The position numbers and the translations under genes were made by a program. The notes under the pieces are model-generated. The model saw only the letters and a list, made by a program, of their open reading frames with translations, made no database searches and was not told where the DNA came from. A stretch of DNA of 64,000 nucleotides from Pseudomonas sp. GD03944 (GTDB lineage Bacteria; Pseudomonadota; Gammaproteobacteria; Pseudomonadales; Pseudomonadaceae): positions 62,001 to 126,000 of the forward strand of contig NZ_JAOCAH010000008.1 of the NCBI RefSeq assembly GCF_029839275.1, given 5' to 3'. Numbering within the stretch: the first letter of the stretch is position 1; every line of letters starts with the position of its first letter. Shown in pieces: positions 1 through 9,650 of this stretch.

Positions 1-1508
1 GTCATTTCCGGCGGGATGGGTAGGCCCATCAGGGTCAGCAGCGTGGGGGCCACGTCGGCCAGCACACCACCCTCGCGCAGGCTGACGTCGCGCTTGCCGA
101 CGTAGATGAACGGTACCGGCTCGCAGGTATGCGCGGTGTGCGCCTGGCCGGTGCATTCGTCTTCCATCTGCTCGACGTTGCCGTGGTCGGCGGTGATCAG
201 GGCTTCGCCACCGACCTTGTCCAGCGCCGCGACGATGCGCCCGACGCAGGCATCCAGGCACTCGACAGCTGCCACAGCGGCGCTGAACACACCGGTGTGA
301 CCGACCATGTCGCCGTTGGCGTAGTTGACGATGATCGCGTCGTAGCACTGCTGCTCGATGGCCTCGACGATGCGGTCGGTCACTTCCGGCGCGCTCATCT
401 GCGGCTGCAGGTCGTAGGTGGCGACGTTCGGCGACGGGATGAGGATGCGCTCTTCGCCTTCGAACGGCTCTTCGCGACCGCCCGAGAAGAAGAAGGTCAC
501 GTGGGCGTATTTCTCGGTCTCGGCGATGCGCAGCTGGGTCTTGCCGTTCTTGGCCAGGTACTCGCCCAGCACGTTGGTCAGCGGCTCGGGCTTGTAGGCG
601 CTGGGCGCCGGGATGCTGGCCGCGTACTGGGTCAGCATGATGAAACCGGCCAGTTGCGGCACCCGGGCGCGCTGGAATTCCTTGAAGTCCGGCTCGACGA
701 AGCAGCGGGTCAGTTCGCGGGCACGGTCGGCGCGGAAGTTCATGAACACCACGGCGTCGCCGTCTTCGACCCGGACGGCCTCGCCGATGGTGGTGGCCTT
801 GACGAATTCGTCGCTCTCGTCGCGCGCATAGGCGGCCTGCAGGCCGGCCACGGCGCTCTCGGCGCTGTATTCGCCCTGGCCATCGGTGATCAGGTTGTAG
901 GCTTTTTCGACGCGGTCCCAGCGGTTGTCGCGGTCCATGGCGAAGTAGCGGCCGATGAGGCTGGCGATGCGGCCCTTGCCGAGCCTGGCGAAGGTGGCGT
1001 CCAGCAGCTCGATGCTGCTCTGGGCGCTTTTCGGCGGCGTGTCACGGCCGTCGAGGAAGGCGTGCAGGTAGATCTTTTCGGCGCCGCGGCGGGCCGCCAG
1101 TTCGGCCATGGCGACCAGGTGGTCCTGGTGGCTGTGCACACCGCCGTCGGACAACAGGCCGAGGATGTGCACCGCCTTGCCGGCCGACACGGCCTTGTCC
1201 ACGGCACCGGTGATGGTGGCGTTGTCGAAGAACTCGCCATCGCGGATGGCCTTGGTCACGCGGGTGAAGTCCTGGTACACCACGCGCCCGGCGCCGAGGT
1301 TCATGTGACCGACTTCGGAGTTGCCCATCTGGCCGTCCGGCAGGCCCACGTCCATGCCGCTACCGGAGATCAGGCCGTGCGGCTGGGTGGCGCGCAGGTG
1401 ATCGTAAACCGGGGTGTTGGCGGCGTAGATGGCGTTGTAGTCCGGGCTGTCGCTGTGGCCGAAGCCGTCGAGGATGATAAGAACCAGGGGTTTGGGCGTG
1501 GCGCTCAT
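1..1508 (-). CDS. gpmI: 2,3-bisphosphoglycerate-independent phosphoglycerate mutase (C-terminus cut by window edge)
   Basis: Interconverts 3- and 2-phosphoglycerate in glycolysis/gluconeogenesis in the cytoplasm, using two Mn ions and a phosphoserine intermediate. The reading frame opens with [17 protein letters not shown], giving metal ligand Asp14, and has the nucleophile motif MGNSEVGH with Ser64. Later metal-binding motifs, including the region around ITADHGNVE, are also visible. About 502 codons lie in the window; the family is about 510-515 residues, so only roughly the last ten are missing beyond position 1. The ATG at 1508 is the only sensible start. The gene is divergent from the rhodanese-grxC-secB group. 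Cofactor-independent type, unrelated to the GpmA family. Confidence 0.95.
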   Translation of the reverse strand, partial: MSATPKPLVLIILDGFGHSDSPDYNAIYAANTPVYDHLRATQPHGLISGSGMDVGLPDGQMGNSEVGHMNLGAGRVVYQDFTRVTKAIRDGEFFDNATITGAVDKAVSAGKAVHILGLLSDGGVHSHQDHLVAMAELAARRGAEKIYLHAFLDGRDTPPKSAQSSIELLDATFARLGKGRIASLIGRYFAMDRDNRWDRVEKAYNLITDGQGEYSAESAVAGLQAAYARDESDEFVKATTIGEAVRVEDGDAVVFMNFRADRARELTRCFVEPDFKEFQRARVPQLAGFIMLTQYAASIPAPSAYKPEPLTNVLGEYLAKNGKTQLRIAETEKYAHVTFFFSGGREEPFEGEERILIPSPNVATYDLQPQMSAPEVTDRIVEAIEQQCYDAIIVNYANGDMVGHTGVFSAAVAAVECLDACVGRIVAALDKVGGEALITADHGNVEQMEDECTGQAHTAHTCEPVPFIYVGKRDVSLREGGVLADVAPTLLTLMGLPIPPEM

Positions 1509-1591
1509 AAAGCTGACTCGCTCTGCATGAGGGGCGAAAAAGACTCGGCATTTTACGGCCTGATGGCAAGCCCGTCACCGCCGGACGGGGT

Positions 1592-1619
1592 TTGGCCGAC
1601 CTGTGGGGCTGTGTATACT
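1592..1619 (+). promoter_or_regulatory. sigma-70-type promoter for the rhodanese-grxC-secB operon
   Basis: TTGGCC (1592-1597), a 16-bp spacer and TATACT (1614-1619), about 30 bp upstream of the rhodanese ATG at 1650. The -10 is 5/6 to consensus and the -35 starts TTG. Its position fits the first gene of the rightward operon. Prediction from sequence only. Confidence 0.5.
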
Positions 1620-1649
1620 GCGGGGATTTTACCGTCCCGGAACCGCCCG

Positions 1650-2063
1650 ATGCTTGCCAATCTGATTGAATTTACCTCTACCCACTATGTACTGAGCGGA
1701 TTGTTCGTCTTTCTCTTGGGGTTGCTGATCTTCACCGAACTGCGCAAGGGCGGCCAGAGCCTGAGCTGCCGCGAGCTGACCGCGCTGATCAACAGCGAGC
1801 AGGGCGTGGTGCTCGACGTGCGCAACCAGAAAGACTTCTCCGCGGGTCACATCGCCGGTTCCCTGCACATCCCCTATGAGAAAGTCGCCGCGCGCATCGC
1901 CGAGCTGGAGAAGCACAAGGGCAAGACCCTGATCGTGGTCGACGCCATGGGCCAGCACGCCGGCACCACCAGCCGTGAACTGAAGAAGGCTGGCTACACC
2001 GCGGCCAAGCTGTCCGGTGGCATCGCCAGCTGGCGCGGTGACAACCTGCCGCTGGTGAAATGA
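1650..2063 (+). CDS. membrane-anchored rhodanese-like protein lacking the catalytic cysteine
   Basis: A 137-residue protein: an N-terminal transmembrane segment (about residues 13-29, LSGLFVFLLGLLIF) followed by one rhodanese fold with the typical VVLDVRNQKDFSAGHI and LSGGIASWRG motifs. The active-site loop reads VVDAMGQHAG, so Asp stands where sulfurtransferases carry Cys, and catalysis by the usual persulfide route is not expected. Similar to E. coli YibN, which also sits beside grxC-secB. The frame is open upstream to position 129, but that is an antisense shadow of gpmI; the ATG at 1650 follows the predicted promoter. It ends one base before grxC, so they are probably co-transcribed. Confidence 0.85.
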   Translation: MLANLIEFTSTHYVLSGLFVFLLGLLIFTELRKGGQSLSCRELTALINSEQGVVLDVRNQKDFSAGHIAGSLHIPYEKVAARIAELEKHKGKTLIVVDAMGQHAGTTSRELKKAGYTAAKLSGGIASWRGDNLPLVK

Positions 2064-2064
2064 C

Positions 2065-2319
2065 ATGAAACCCGTCGTCGTCTATTCCAGCGACTGGTGC
2101 CCCTACTGCATCCGCGCCAAGCAATTGCTCGCGAAAAAAGGGGTGGCGTTCGAGGAAATCAGGGTCGACGGTCAGCCCGAGCTGCGCGCCGAGATGACCC
2201 GCAAGGCGAAACGCACCTCGGTGCCGCAAATCTGGATCGGCGACACCCACGTGGGTGGCTGCGACGACCTGTATGCCCTGGAGCGCGCCGGCAAGCTCGA
2301 CGCACTGCTCCAGGCCTGA
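2065..2319 (+). CDS. grxC: glutaredoxin 3
   Basis: An 84-residue class I glutaredoxin that uses glutathione to reduce disulfides and mixed disulfides in the cytoplasm. The dithiol active site CPYC is at residues 12-15 ([12 protein letters not shown]), and the glutathione-binding TSVPQIWIG (cis-Pro) and GGCDDL motifs are present. Length is normal for the family. It starts one base after the stop of the rhodanese gene and precedes secB by 43 bp, the same order as in enterobacteria (yibN-grxC-secB). Confidence 0.95.
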   Translation: MKPVVVYSSDWCPYCIRAKQLLAKKGVAFEEIRVDGQPELRAEMTRKAKRTSVPQIWIGDTHVGGCDDLYALERAGKLDALLQA

Positions 2320-2362
2320 ACCGCACCCTTTAAACACGTCTCTACGAAAAGAAGGCTTTGCC

Positions 2363-2848
2363 ATGACTGAACAAGCTAGCAACGGCGCCGCACAGGGCGA
2401 GCAGAACCCACAGTTCTCCCTGCAGCGCATCTATGTGCGTGACCTGTCTTTCGAAGCACCCAAGAGCCCGGAAATCTTCCGCCAGGAGTGGACGCCGAGC
2501 GTTGCCCTGGACCTGAACACCCGTCAGAAGCCGCTCGATGGCGACTTCCACGAAGTGGTGCTGACGCTTTCCGTGACCGTCAAGAACGGTGAAGAGACCG
2601 CGTTCATCGCTGAAGTCCAGCAGGCTGGCATCTTCCTGATCAAGGGCCTGGATGCGGCCTCGATGAGCCACACCCTGGGCGCCTTCTGCCCGAACATCCT
2701 GTTCCCGTATGCCCGCGAAACCCTGGACAGCCTGGTGGTTCGTGGTTCGTTCCCGGCCCTGATGCTGGCACCGGTGAACTTCGACGCGCTGTACGCGCAG
2801 GAAATGCAGCGTATTCAGCAGGCTGCACAAGAAGCCCCGGCTCACTGA
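2363..2848 (+). CDS. secB: SecB protein-export chaperone
   Basis: Cytoplasmic tetrameric chaperone that keeps preproteins unfolded and hands them to SecA. At 161 residues it matches the usual length, with the conserved core [19 protein letters not shown] near the N-terminus and the GxFLIKGL...[11 protein letters not shown] region. The ATG at 2363 is preceded by GAAGG. An upstream in-frame extension to 2255 overlaps grxC and is rejected. Last gene of the operon; a strong terminator follows. Confidence 0.96.
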   Translation: MTEQASNGAAQGEQNPQFSLQRIYVRDLSFEAPKSPEIFRQEWTPSVALDLNTRQKPLDGDFHEVVLTLSVTVKNGEETAFIAEVQQAGIFLIKGLDAASMSHTLGAFCPNILFPYARETLDSLVVRGSFPALMLAPVNFDALYAQEMQRIQQAAQEAPAH

Positions 2849-2864
2849 GCGGCGGCCTCGTCCT

Positions 2865-2889
2865 AAAAACGCCCTTCGGGGCGTTTTTT
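2865..2889 (+). terminator. rho-independent terminator after secB
   Basis: CGCCC, a TTCG tetraloop and GGGCG (2870-2883) flanked by A5 and T6. It works on both strands and may also end leftward transcripts, but trmL runs away from it on the minus strand with its stop at 2911, so it can serve both genes. Confidence 0.92.
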
Positions 2890-2910
2890 GTGCCTGCTGG
2901 CCGCGTCGGG

Positions 2911-3366
2911 TTACTTGAAGCCTTGCTGACGCCAGGCCTCGTACACGGCCACGGCGACCGTGTTGGACAGGTTCAGGCTGCGGCAGCCTTCACGCATGGG
3001 CAGGCGCAGGCGCTGCTCGGGCGGCAGGGCGTCACGCACCTCCTCGGGCAGGCCCCGGCTTTCCGGGCCGAAAAGGAAGGCGTCACCGGGCTGGTAGGCC
3101 ACCTCGTGGAAGGCGTGGGAGCCTTTGGTGGTGAAGGCGAAAACCCGCGGCTGGCCAAGGCTTTCCAGGCAACTGGCGAGGTCGGCGTGGCGCTGCAGCG
3201 TGGCGTATTCGTGGTAGTCGAGACCGGCGCGGCGCAGGCGTTTGTCGTCCAGTTCGAAACCCAGGGGTTCGATCAGGTGCAGGTGGCAGCCGCTGTTGGC
3301 GCAGAGCCTGATAATGTTGCCCGTATTGGGGGGAATTTCCGGTTGAAAAAGGATCACGTGAAACAT
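2911..3366 (-). CDS. trmL: tRNA (cytidine/uridine-34-2'-O)-methyltransferase TrmL
   Basis: A 151-residue SPOUT-class methyltransferase that 2'-O-methylates the wobble nucleotide of tRNA-Leu isoacceptors. Diagnostic motifs: MFHVILFQPEIPPNTGNIIR at the N-terminus, FGPESRGLP in the middle, and the knot motif RSLNLSNTVAVAVYE near the C-terminus. The start at 3366 gives exactly the family N-terminus; a longer in-frame version (to 3495) is not supported. Convergent with secB, and its start overlaps the start of the opposite-strand small membrane protein by 2 bp. Confidence 0.94.
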   Translation of the reverse strand: MFHVILFQPEIPPNTGNIIRLCANSGCHLHLIEPLGFELDDKRLRRAGLDYHEYATLQRHADLASCLESLGQPRVFAFTTKGSHAFHEVAYQPGDAFLFGPESRGLPEEVRDALPPEQRLRLPMREGCRSLNLSNTVAVAVYEAWRQQGFK

Positions 3367-3805
3367 GCGCGGCTCCAGGCCTGAAGACGGCCGCCATTCT
3401 ACCCCCGATATCGGGCCGAAACCCCGCCCCTGGGTGCGGGTCATCGGGTCGCTGGCGATATTCGGCTTTCTGATCGGCATGATGATCGGGCGCATGCTGC
3501 AACCCGATCCCCAGTGGCTGCGGCAGGTGGATGTGGTCGATCAGGGGTTGGTGCTCTGGTTCGACCAGGTGCCTCGGCCGCAGGTGACGCAGATCGCCGG
3601 CGCGTTCATCCTGCGCCTGGAGAGCTTCGGTCGCGAGCAGAGTGGTCAGTTGAGTGTCCAGGGCAGGGCCGCCAATTGGCGCCTGCAGCGCGAACGCAAG
3701 GATCTGGAGTTGAGGGTGGTGGCGGCCCGTCCACTGCGCGGCGAATGGCGCGCTGAGGAAGTGGACGGTCGCTGGCGGCTGGTGGTCAGCCTGCAAGAGC
3801 AATAA
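3365..3805 (+). CDS. conserved small membrane protein of unknown function
   Basis: Up to 146 residues, with one transmembrane segment (about residues 25-44, RVIGSLAIFGFLIGMMIGRM) and a soluble, charged C-terminal domain (RLESFGREQSGQLSVQGR onward). I do not recognise the family; its place between trmL and ntrC matches a hypothetical gene in P. aeruginosa as I remember it. The ATG at 3365 overlaps the trmL start; GTG at 3434 (residue 24, just before the membrane segment) is an alternative that would free the shared promoter space. Function unknown. Confidence 0.6.
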   Translation: MRGSRPEDGRHSTPDIGPKPRPWVRVIGSLAIFGFLIGMMIGRMLQPDPQWLRQVDVVDQGLVLWFDQVPRPQVTQIAGAFILRLESFGREQSGQLSVQGRAANWRLQRERKDLELRVVAARPLRGEWRAEEVDGRWRLVVSLQEQ

Positions 3806-3856
3806 AAGAGGGGAATCCCCGGCCTGCCTGTACCAAGGTCCCCGAAACTGGGATTG
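3806..3856 (-). ncRNA. candidate NtrC/sigma-54-dependent small RNA (NrsZ-like by position)
   Basis: A transcript from the sigma-54 element at 3867-3882 would start near 3855 and run leftward. A short GGGG-AUU-CCCC hairpin followed by UCUUUUAUU (minus strand, about 3805-3822) could end it after about 50 nt; if it reads through, it becomes antisense to the 3' end of the small membrane protein gene. P. aeruginosa is known to encode the nitrogen-regulated sRNA NrsZ downstream of ntrC; I have not been able to compare sequences. Both ends are inferred. Confidence 0.35.
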
Positions 3857-3866
3857 CTTTAGTCTA

Positions 3867-3882
3867 TGCAGAGGCTGTGCCA
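3867..3882 (-). promoter_or_regulatory. sigma-54 (-24/-12) promoter downstream of ntrC
   Basis: Minus-strand TGGCACAGCCTCTGCA matches the TGGCACG-N4-TTGCA consensus, with the required 10 bp between the GG and GC pairs. It points leftward, away from ntrC, into a stretch without a same-strand gene. Confidence 0.6.
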
Positions 3883-3980
3883 CTTTTATTACGGTGTGCG
3901 AAATCCCGTGATTCCGGCCTTTTTCGCGCCTTTTCCAGCCTGGCGGCAGTGTTTTCGGCGAGAGAAATGTCCCGGCAAAG

Positions 3981-3996
3981 TGCACGGCAGGGTGTT
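3981..3996. promoter_or_regulatory. possible NtrC enhancer site (weak)
   Basis: TGCACGGCAGGGTGTT has one exact NtrC half site (TGCAC) and an imperfect second half shifted by one base. It lies about 100 bp upstream of the -24 element at 3882, a spacing similar to that at glnA in this window. Weaker than the other two sites. Confidence 0.35.
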
Positions 3997-4027
3997 CGGG
4001 CGCCGATAGGGAGCATTTTTTCCGGGC

Positions 4028-4060
4028 ACAAAAAAGCGGGCATGCGGCCCGCTTTTTTGT
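4028..4060 (-). terminator. rho-independent terminator after ntrC
   Basis: GCGGGC (4036-4041), a 5-nt loop and GCCCGC (4047-4052), with A6 and T6 on the two sides extending the stem. It is symmetric, and lies 12 bp after the ntrC stop. Confidence 0.92.
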
Positions 4061-4071
4061 GAGGGAGATGC

Positions 4072-5507
<1,436 letters not shown>

Positions 5508-5511
<4 letters not shown>

Positions 5512-6596
5512 GGCGGGGTTGCTCCTTGTTCCAGCGGCAGGAAGATCGAGAACACGGTGTGCCCGGGGTGGCTCTCGCACTCGATCAGGCCTTGGTGCTG
5601 ACTGATGATGTTCTGGGTGATGGCCAGGCCGAGCCCGGTGCCGTCGGCGCGGCCGCTGACCATGGGATAGAAGATGGTTTCCTGCAGTTCCGGCGGAATG
5701 CCGGGGCCGTTGTCGATGATCTCGACCTTGACCACCAGGCGGTGACGGGTGTGGCCGATGGTGAACTGGCGCAGGGTACGGGTGCGCAGGCTGATACGGC
5801 CCAGGCCCAGGTCGTGTTTTTGCCCGGCGATGGCCTGCATGGCGTTGCGCACGATATTGAGCACGGCCTGGATCATCTGCTCACGGTCGATCAGCAGGTC
5901 CGGGATGCTCGGGTCGTAGTCGCGCACCAGGGTGATGCTGCCCTGGCTTTCCGCTTCGACCAGGCTACCCACGCGCTCCAGGACTTCATGGACGTTGGTC
6001 ATCGACAGCGACGGCAGCTTGTTCGAGCCGAGCATGCGGTCCACCAGGTTACGCAGGCGGTCCGCTTCTTCGATGATGACGTTGGTGTAGTCCTTGAGGC
6101 TCTCCTCGGGCAGCTCGCGCGACAGCAGCTGCGCCGCGCCACGGATGCCGCCCAGGGGGTTCTTGATTTCGTGGGCCAGGCCGCGCACCAGCATCTTGGT
6201 GGTTTCCTGCTTGGAGAGCTGGGCCTCTTCCTTGGTGATGCGCAGCAGGCGATCACGGGGGTGCACTTCCAGGAGCAGCAGCGTGGCGCCCCGGCTGAGA
6301 ATCGGCGTTACCGCATAGTCGACCGTCAGGGTCTGGCCGGTGAGGGCGGTGAGCACGGCTTCGCGCTTGTTGAACGGGTGCGCCTGTTCCACCGCCTGGC
6401 GCAGGGCGGCGAGGGCCTCCGGCGACTCGGTGAACAGTTCGCTGATGAATTGCCCATGACTGCGCTGGCCGCTGACGGCCAGGAGCATTTCGGCCGCCGG
6501 ATTCATGTACTCAAGGCGCAGGTCGTCATTGAGCAACAGCGTCGCGGTGGTCAGGTTGTCGAGCAGCAGGCGGTGCAGTGCGTCGTTGATGGTCAT
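5508..6596 (-). CDS. ntrB: nitrogen regulation sensor histidine kinase NtrB
   Basis: A cytoplasmic two-component kinase/phosphatase of about 362 residues that controls NtrC in response to PII. PAS domain at about 10-115, HisKA dimerisation/phosphoacceptor motif GLAHEIKNPLGG with His142, and a C-terminal HATPase domain with the N box (LNIVRNAMQA) and G boxes (DNGPGIPPE, GTGLGLAIT). Two ATGs are possible, 6608 and 6596; I prefer 6596, giving MTINDALHRLL as in relatives, but neither has a strong ribosome site. Preceded by a sigma-54 element and an NtrC dyad, suggesting autoregulation. Confidence 0.95.
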
Positions 6597-6628
6597 AGTT
6601 CTGGGCATTCCGGCAATGGGCAGGAAAA

Positions 6629-6644
6629 TGCAAGAAGCAAACCA
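6629..6644 (-). promoter_or_regulatory. sigma-54 promoter candidate for ntrBC
   Basis: Minus-strand TGGTTTGCTTCTTGCA. The -12 half (TTGCA) is perfect, TGG and the G at position 7 of the -24 half match, and the spacing is exact; CAC is replaced by TTT. Located about 33 bp upstream of the preferred ntrB start. Confidence 0.5.
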
Positions 6645-6761
6645 AAGCCCCGAAAAGACGCGTTTGGCCGCGAGTTCGGTGATTCAGGCCGCGTTTAGGC
6701 GCGTGTCTGCCCGTGAGGGGCGAACCAAAATGGGGAGAGTATAGAAAGTAGTGCGGCGCCG

Positions 6762-6777
6762 CGCACTGAAATGGTGC
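6762..6777. promoter_or_regulatory. NtrC binding site upstream of ntrBC
   Basis: CGCACTGAAATGGTGC is a near-perfect dyad (GCAC-N6-GGTGC) of the NtrC type, 12 or more matching bases to the glnA site in this window. It sits about 120-135 bp upstream of the -24 element, typical enhancer distance. Confidence 0.62.
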
Positions 6778-6792
6778 GTCTGCGCTGACGGG

Positions 6793-7419
6793 TCAGAAGA
6801 AGGGCAGGATACTGAGTGGGCCGTCGTCTTCTTCGGGCGGTTTGTCCTTGATCGGGCATTCAGGACGCACGCCGTAGTCGTCTTTCTTGCAAGGGTTGGC
6901 GTTGCGTTTCTGCGCCAGGGACATGCGAATCACGTGAAACGGTTGGCTCGGGGTACGCTCGAGGGTCCGCCCTTGCGCATCGATGATTTCGATGGCCAGT
7001 TGATGCGTGCCGCGGTCGATGTTCTGCAGGGGGAAAACCGGACTGCGACCCGGCTCGCCAACGGCTTGCCCGTCCAGTAGCAGGCGGTAGCTGTGGCCGG
7101 TGATCAGGCCGGGTTCGCTGTCGGCGGTGACAATCAGGTTACCGGCGCCATCGCGGATGGTCGCATCGGGCTCCGGTACCAGGATGCGCAGCACCTGATA
7201 GCGGACCACATCGGCGGTAGGTTCTTCCATTTTGACCGGTGTCGGCGGCGTGTTCGTCTGACCGCTCATGCTGTTGGTGGTGGGCAGGTCGACGCGCTCG
7301 TAGGTGCTCGAGCGCGGCTTGTCGGTGAAGACCCGGTTACCGTCGGCATCGATATAGGTGTAGACGCCTGCCCAGGTGGGCAGGCTGATCAGCAGCAGGC
7401 AGAACAGCGTGTGGCGCAT
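6793..7419 (-). CDS. secreted DUF4124 domain protein (paralogue 1)
   Basis: A 208-residue protein with a Sec signal peptide (MRHTLFCLLLISLPTWA, cleavage near residue 17) and an N-terminal DUF4124 motif (GVYTYIDADGNRVFTDKP). The remainder resembles a beta-sandwich (LAIEIIDAQGRTLERTPSQPF) with a Cys pair near the C-terminus (CKKDDYGVRPECP). Function unknown. It lies 3 bp after the related gene at 7423-7974 and shares its domain order, so the two are a tandem duplication. Same strand as glnA and ntrBC, between which it lies. Confidence 0.82.
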   Translation of the reverse strand: MRHTLFCLLLISLPTWAGVYTYIDADGNRVFTDKPRSSTYERVDLPTTNSMSGQTNTPPTPVKMEEPTADVVRYQVLRILVPEPDATIRDGAGNLIVTADSEPGLITGHSYRLLLDGQAVGEPGRSPVFPLQNIDRGTHQLAIEIIDAQGRTLERTPSQPFHVIRMSLAQKRNANPCKKDDYGVRPECPIKDKPPEEDDGPLSILPFF

Positions 7420-7422
7420 GGG

Positions 7423-7974
7423 TCAGGGAGCCGGGCGAGGAGTGGGGGCCGCAGGGCCTCGGGCGGGGCTGTTGAGGCTGATGCGCTGCACGGTGAAGGT
7501 GACGGTCGCGCTTTGCTGGATCGACTCGTTGCCGTTCAGCACTTCCACCGCCAGGCTGTGTTCGCCGCGATCGATGTTGGTCAGTTGCAGTCGCGGCACA
7601 TTGCTCGGCTGACCATAGGGCTTGCCATCGAGCAGCAGACGCAGACGGTGGCCGTTTACCAGGCGCGGTTCCAGGCGCACGCCCACGGTGAAGGTGCCAT
7701 TGTTGGCGCGCAGCGCTTCTTCGTCAGGAATCCCGGTCAGCGCCAGGGTGCGGTAGAACGGACCGCTTTCGGCTTCCGGTTCCGGCTCGACCGGCACCGT
7801 AGGCGCCTGCATCTGCACGGTATTGGTCTTCGGCAGCTCGACGCTTTCGGCCGGGGTTCCGTCCGGTGGCTGGTTGGTGAAGACGGTGTTGCCCTTGGAG
7901 TCGGTGTATTTGTAGATCTGGGCACTGGCTGGCAGGGCCAGGACCAGCAGCAGGCAGGCGAGCATCAGGCGCAT
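7423..7974 (-). CDS. secreted DUF4124 domain protein (paralogue 2)
   Basis: A 183-residue protein starting MRLMLACLLLVLALPASAQ (signal peptide), then DUF4124 (IYKYTDSKGNTVFTNQPPDG), and a C-terminal segment parallel to its neighbour's (LTNIDRGEHSLAVEVLNGNE versus LQNIDRGTHQLAIEIIDAQG). The start at 7974 is chosen because it gives a clean signal peptide; the frame is open to 8064. No known function. Probably co-transcribed with the paralogue. Confidence 0.82.
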   Translation of the reverse strand: MRLMLACLLLVLALPASAQIYKYTDSKGNTVFTNQPPDGTPAESVELPKTNTVQMQAPTVPVEPEPEAESGPFYRTLALTGIPDEEALRANNGTFTVGVRLEPRLVNGHRLRLLLDGKPYGQPSNVPRLQLTNIDRGEHSLAVEVLNGNESIQQSATVTFTVQRISLNSPARGPAAPTPRPAP

Positions 7975-8062
7975 GGCCAATCTCCCGAATGGTGTGCCGT
8001 CTAGACTTGCACTGGTGGGGCCGGCTTTCAAGCCTGTCGCCACCGCGCTGTGATTGCCGCCC

Positions 8063-8097
8063 AAAAAAAAGCCCCACCGGCGAGGCCGGAGGGGCTT
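8063..8097 (-). terminator. rho-independent terminator after glnA
   Basis: On the minus strand an AGCCCC...GGGGCU stem with an inner CCGGC/GCCGG stem, followed by eight U (the A run at 8063-8070). Lies 35 bp after the glnA stop. Confidence 0.93.
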
Positions 8098-8131
8098 TCT
8101 TCACCGCGCCGTCAGACGGCGCAGGGCTGGC

Positions 8132-9538
8132 TTAGACGCTGTAGTACAGGTCGTATTCCAGCGGGTGTACGAAGGTGCGAACCTTGATTTCTTCTTCGGA
8201 CTTCAGCTCGATGTAGGCATCGATGAAGTCGTCGGAGAACACGCCGCCCTTGGTCAGGAACGCGCGGCCCTTGTCCAGCTCTTCCAGGGCTTCTTTCAGG
8301 CTGCCGCACACCTGCGGGATCAGCTTGCCTTCTTCCGGCGGCAGGTCGTACAGGTTCTTGTCGGCTGCATCGCCAGGGTGGATCTTGTTCTGGATACCGT
8401 CCAGACCAGCCATCAGCAGGGCAGCGAAGGCCAGGTACGGGTTGGCAGCCGGGTCCGGGAAGCGCGCTTCGATGCGGCGGGCTTTCGGGCTGGAAACGTA
8501 CGGGATACGGATCGAGGCGGAGCGGTTGCGAGCCGAGTAGGCCAGCATGACCGGTGCTTCGAAGCCCGGGACCAGACGCTTGTAGGAGTTGGTCGACGGG
8601 TTGGTGAAGCCGTTCAGGGCCTTACCGTGCTTGATGATGCCGCCGATGAAGTACAGGGCGGTATCGGACAGGCCGGCATAGCCTTCACCGGAGAAGGTGT
8701 TCTTGCCGTCTTTGGAGATCGACATGTGGACGTGCATGCCCGAGCCGTTGTCGCCGTACAGCGGCTTCGGCATGAAGGTAGCGGTCTTGCCGTAGGCATC
8801 GGCCACGTTGTGCACGCAGTACTTCAGGGTCTGAACTTCGTCAGCCTTGGCAACCAGGGTGTTGAACTTCACGCCGATTTCGTTCTGACCGGCAGTCGCC
8901 ACTTCGTGGTGGTGAACTTCGATGACCAGGCCCATTTCTTCCATGGCATTACACATGGCCGTACGGATTTCGTGGTCGTGGTCGCACGGCGGAACCGGGA
9001 AGTAGCCACCTTTGACGGCTGGGCGGTGGCCCTTGTTGCCGCCTTCGACGTCCTGGTCGGTCATCCAGGAACCTTGTTCGGAGTAGATCTTGAACATGGA
9101 GCCGGAGATGTCGGACTTGAACTTCACCTGGTCGAAGATGAAGAACTCAGGCTCCGGACCAACGAATACGGTGTCGCCGATGCCGGTGGTCTTGAGGTAT
9201 TCCTCGGCGCGCTTGGCGATGGAGCGCGGGTCGCGGTCGTAGCCTTGCATGGTGCTCGGCTCGATGATGTCGCAGACGATGATCAGCGTCGGCTCTTCGG
9301 TGAACGGGTCCAGTACGGAGGTTTCGTCGACCGGCAGCAGGATCATGTCGGAGGCTTCGATGCCTTTCCAGCCATGGATGGAGGAGCCGTCGAACATCTT
9401 GCCGTGCTCGAAGAAATCTTCGTCCAGGGCATCACGGGCCGGCATGGTCACGTGGTGCTGCTTGCCCTTGGTGTCGGTGAAGCGCAGGTCTACCCACTTC
9501 ACGTCGTGTTCTTTGATGAGTTGAATCGCCTTCGACAT
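8132..9538 (-). CDS. glnA: glutamine synthetase type I
   Basis: A 468-residue cytoplasmic dodecameric enzyme making glutamine from glutamate, ammonia and ATP, the entry step of ammonia assimilation. It opens [20 protein letters not shown], has the FDGSSIHGW signature and metal ligands in [10 protein letters not shown], and carries the adenylylation site Tyr397 in NLYDLPPEE, so it is expected to be controlled by GlnE. Preceded by a sigma-54 promoter with an NtrC site and followed by a strong terminator, so it is a single-gene unit. Divergent from thiI. Confidence 0.98.
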   Translation of the reverse strand: MSKAIQLIKEHDVKWVDLRFTDTKGKQHHVTMPARDALDEDFFEHGKMFDGSSIHGWKGIEASDMILLPVDETSVLDPFTEEPTLIIVCDIIEPSTMQGYDRDPRSIAKRAEEYLKTTGIGDTVFVGPEPEFFIFDQVKFKSDISGSMFKIYSEQGSWMTDQDVEGGNKGHRPAVKGGYFPVPPCDHDHEIRTAMCNAMEEMGLVIEVHHHEVATAGQNEIGVKFNTLVAKADEVQTLKYCVHNVADAYGKTATFMPKPLYGDNGSGMHVHMSISKDGKNTFSGEGYAGLSDTALYFIGGIIKHGKALNGFTNPSTNSYKRLVPGFEAPVMLAYSARNRSASIRIPYVSSPKARRIEARFPDPAANPYLAFAALLMAGLDGIQNKIHPGDAADKNLYDLPPEEGKLIPQVCGSLKEALEELDKGRAFLTKGGVFSDDFIDAYIELKSEEEIKVRTFVHPLEYDLYYSV

Positions 9539-9634
9539 GCTGTCCTCCAGGTGGATAAGGCTCGTTCTGTTAAGCCTTCATTAAGTCGTGAAGCCGGGCG
9601 GGATACTCCGCCAGGACAACCTGCCTCACAAGGG

Positions 9635-9650
9635 AGCAAAATGCATGCCA
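9635..9650 (-). promoter_or_regulatory. sigma-54 promoter of glnA
   Basis: Minus-strand TGGCATGCATTTTGCT against consensus TGGCACG-N4-TTGCW: one mismatch and exact spacing. About 97 bp upstream of the glnA start, giving a leader of roughly 85 nt. Confidence 0.8.

Noticed and set aside
129..1649. Long plus-strand frame upstream of the rhodanese gene
   Set aside because: Antisense to gpmI; the rhodanese coding sequence starts at 1650 after its promoter, and the upstream part shows no domain.
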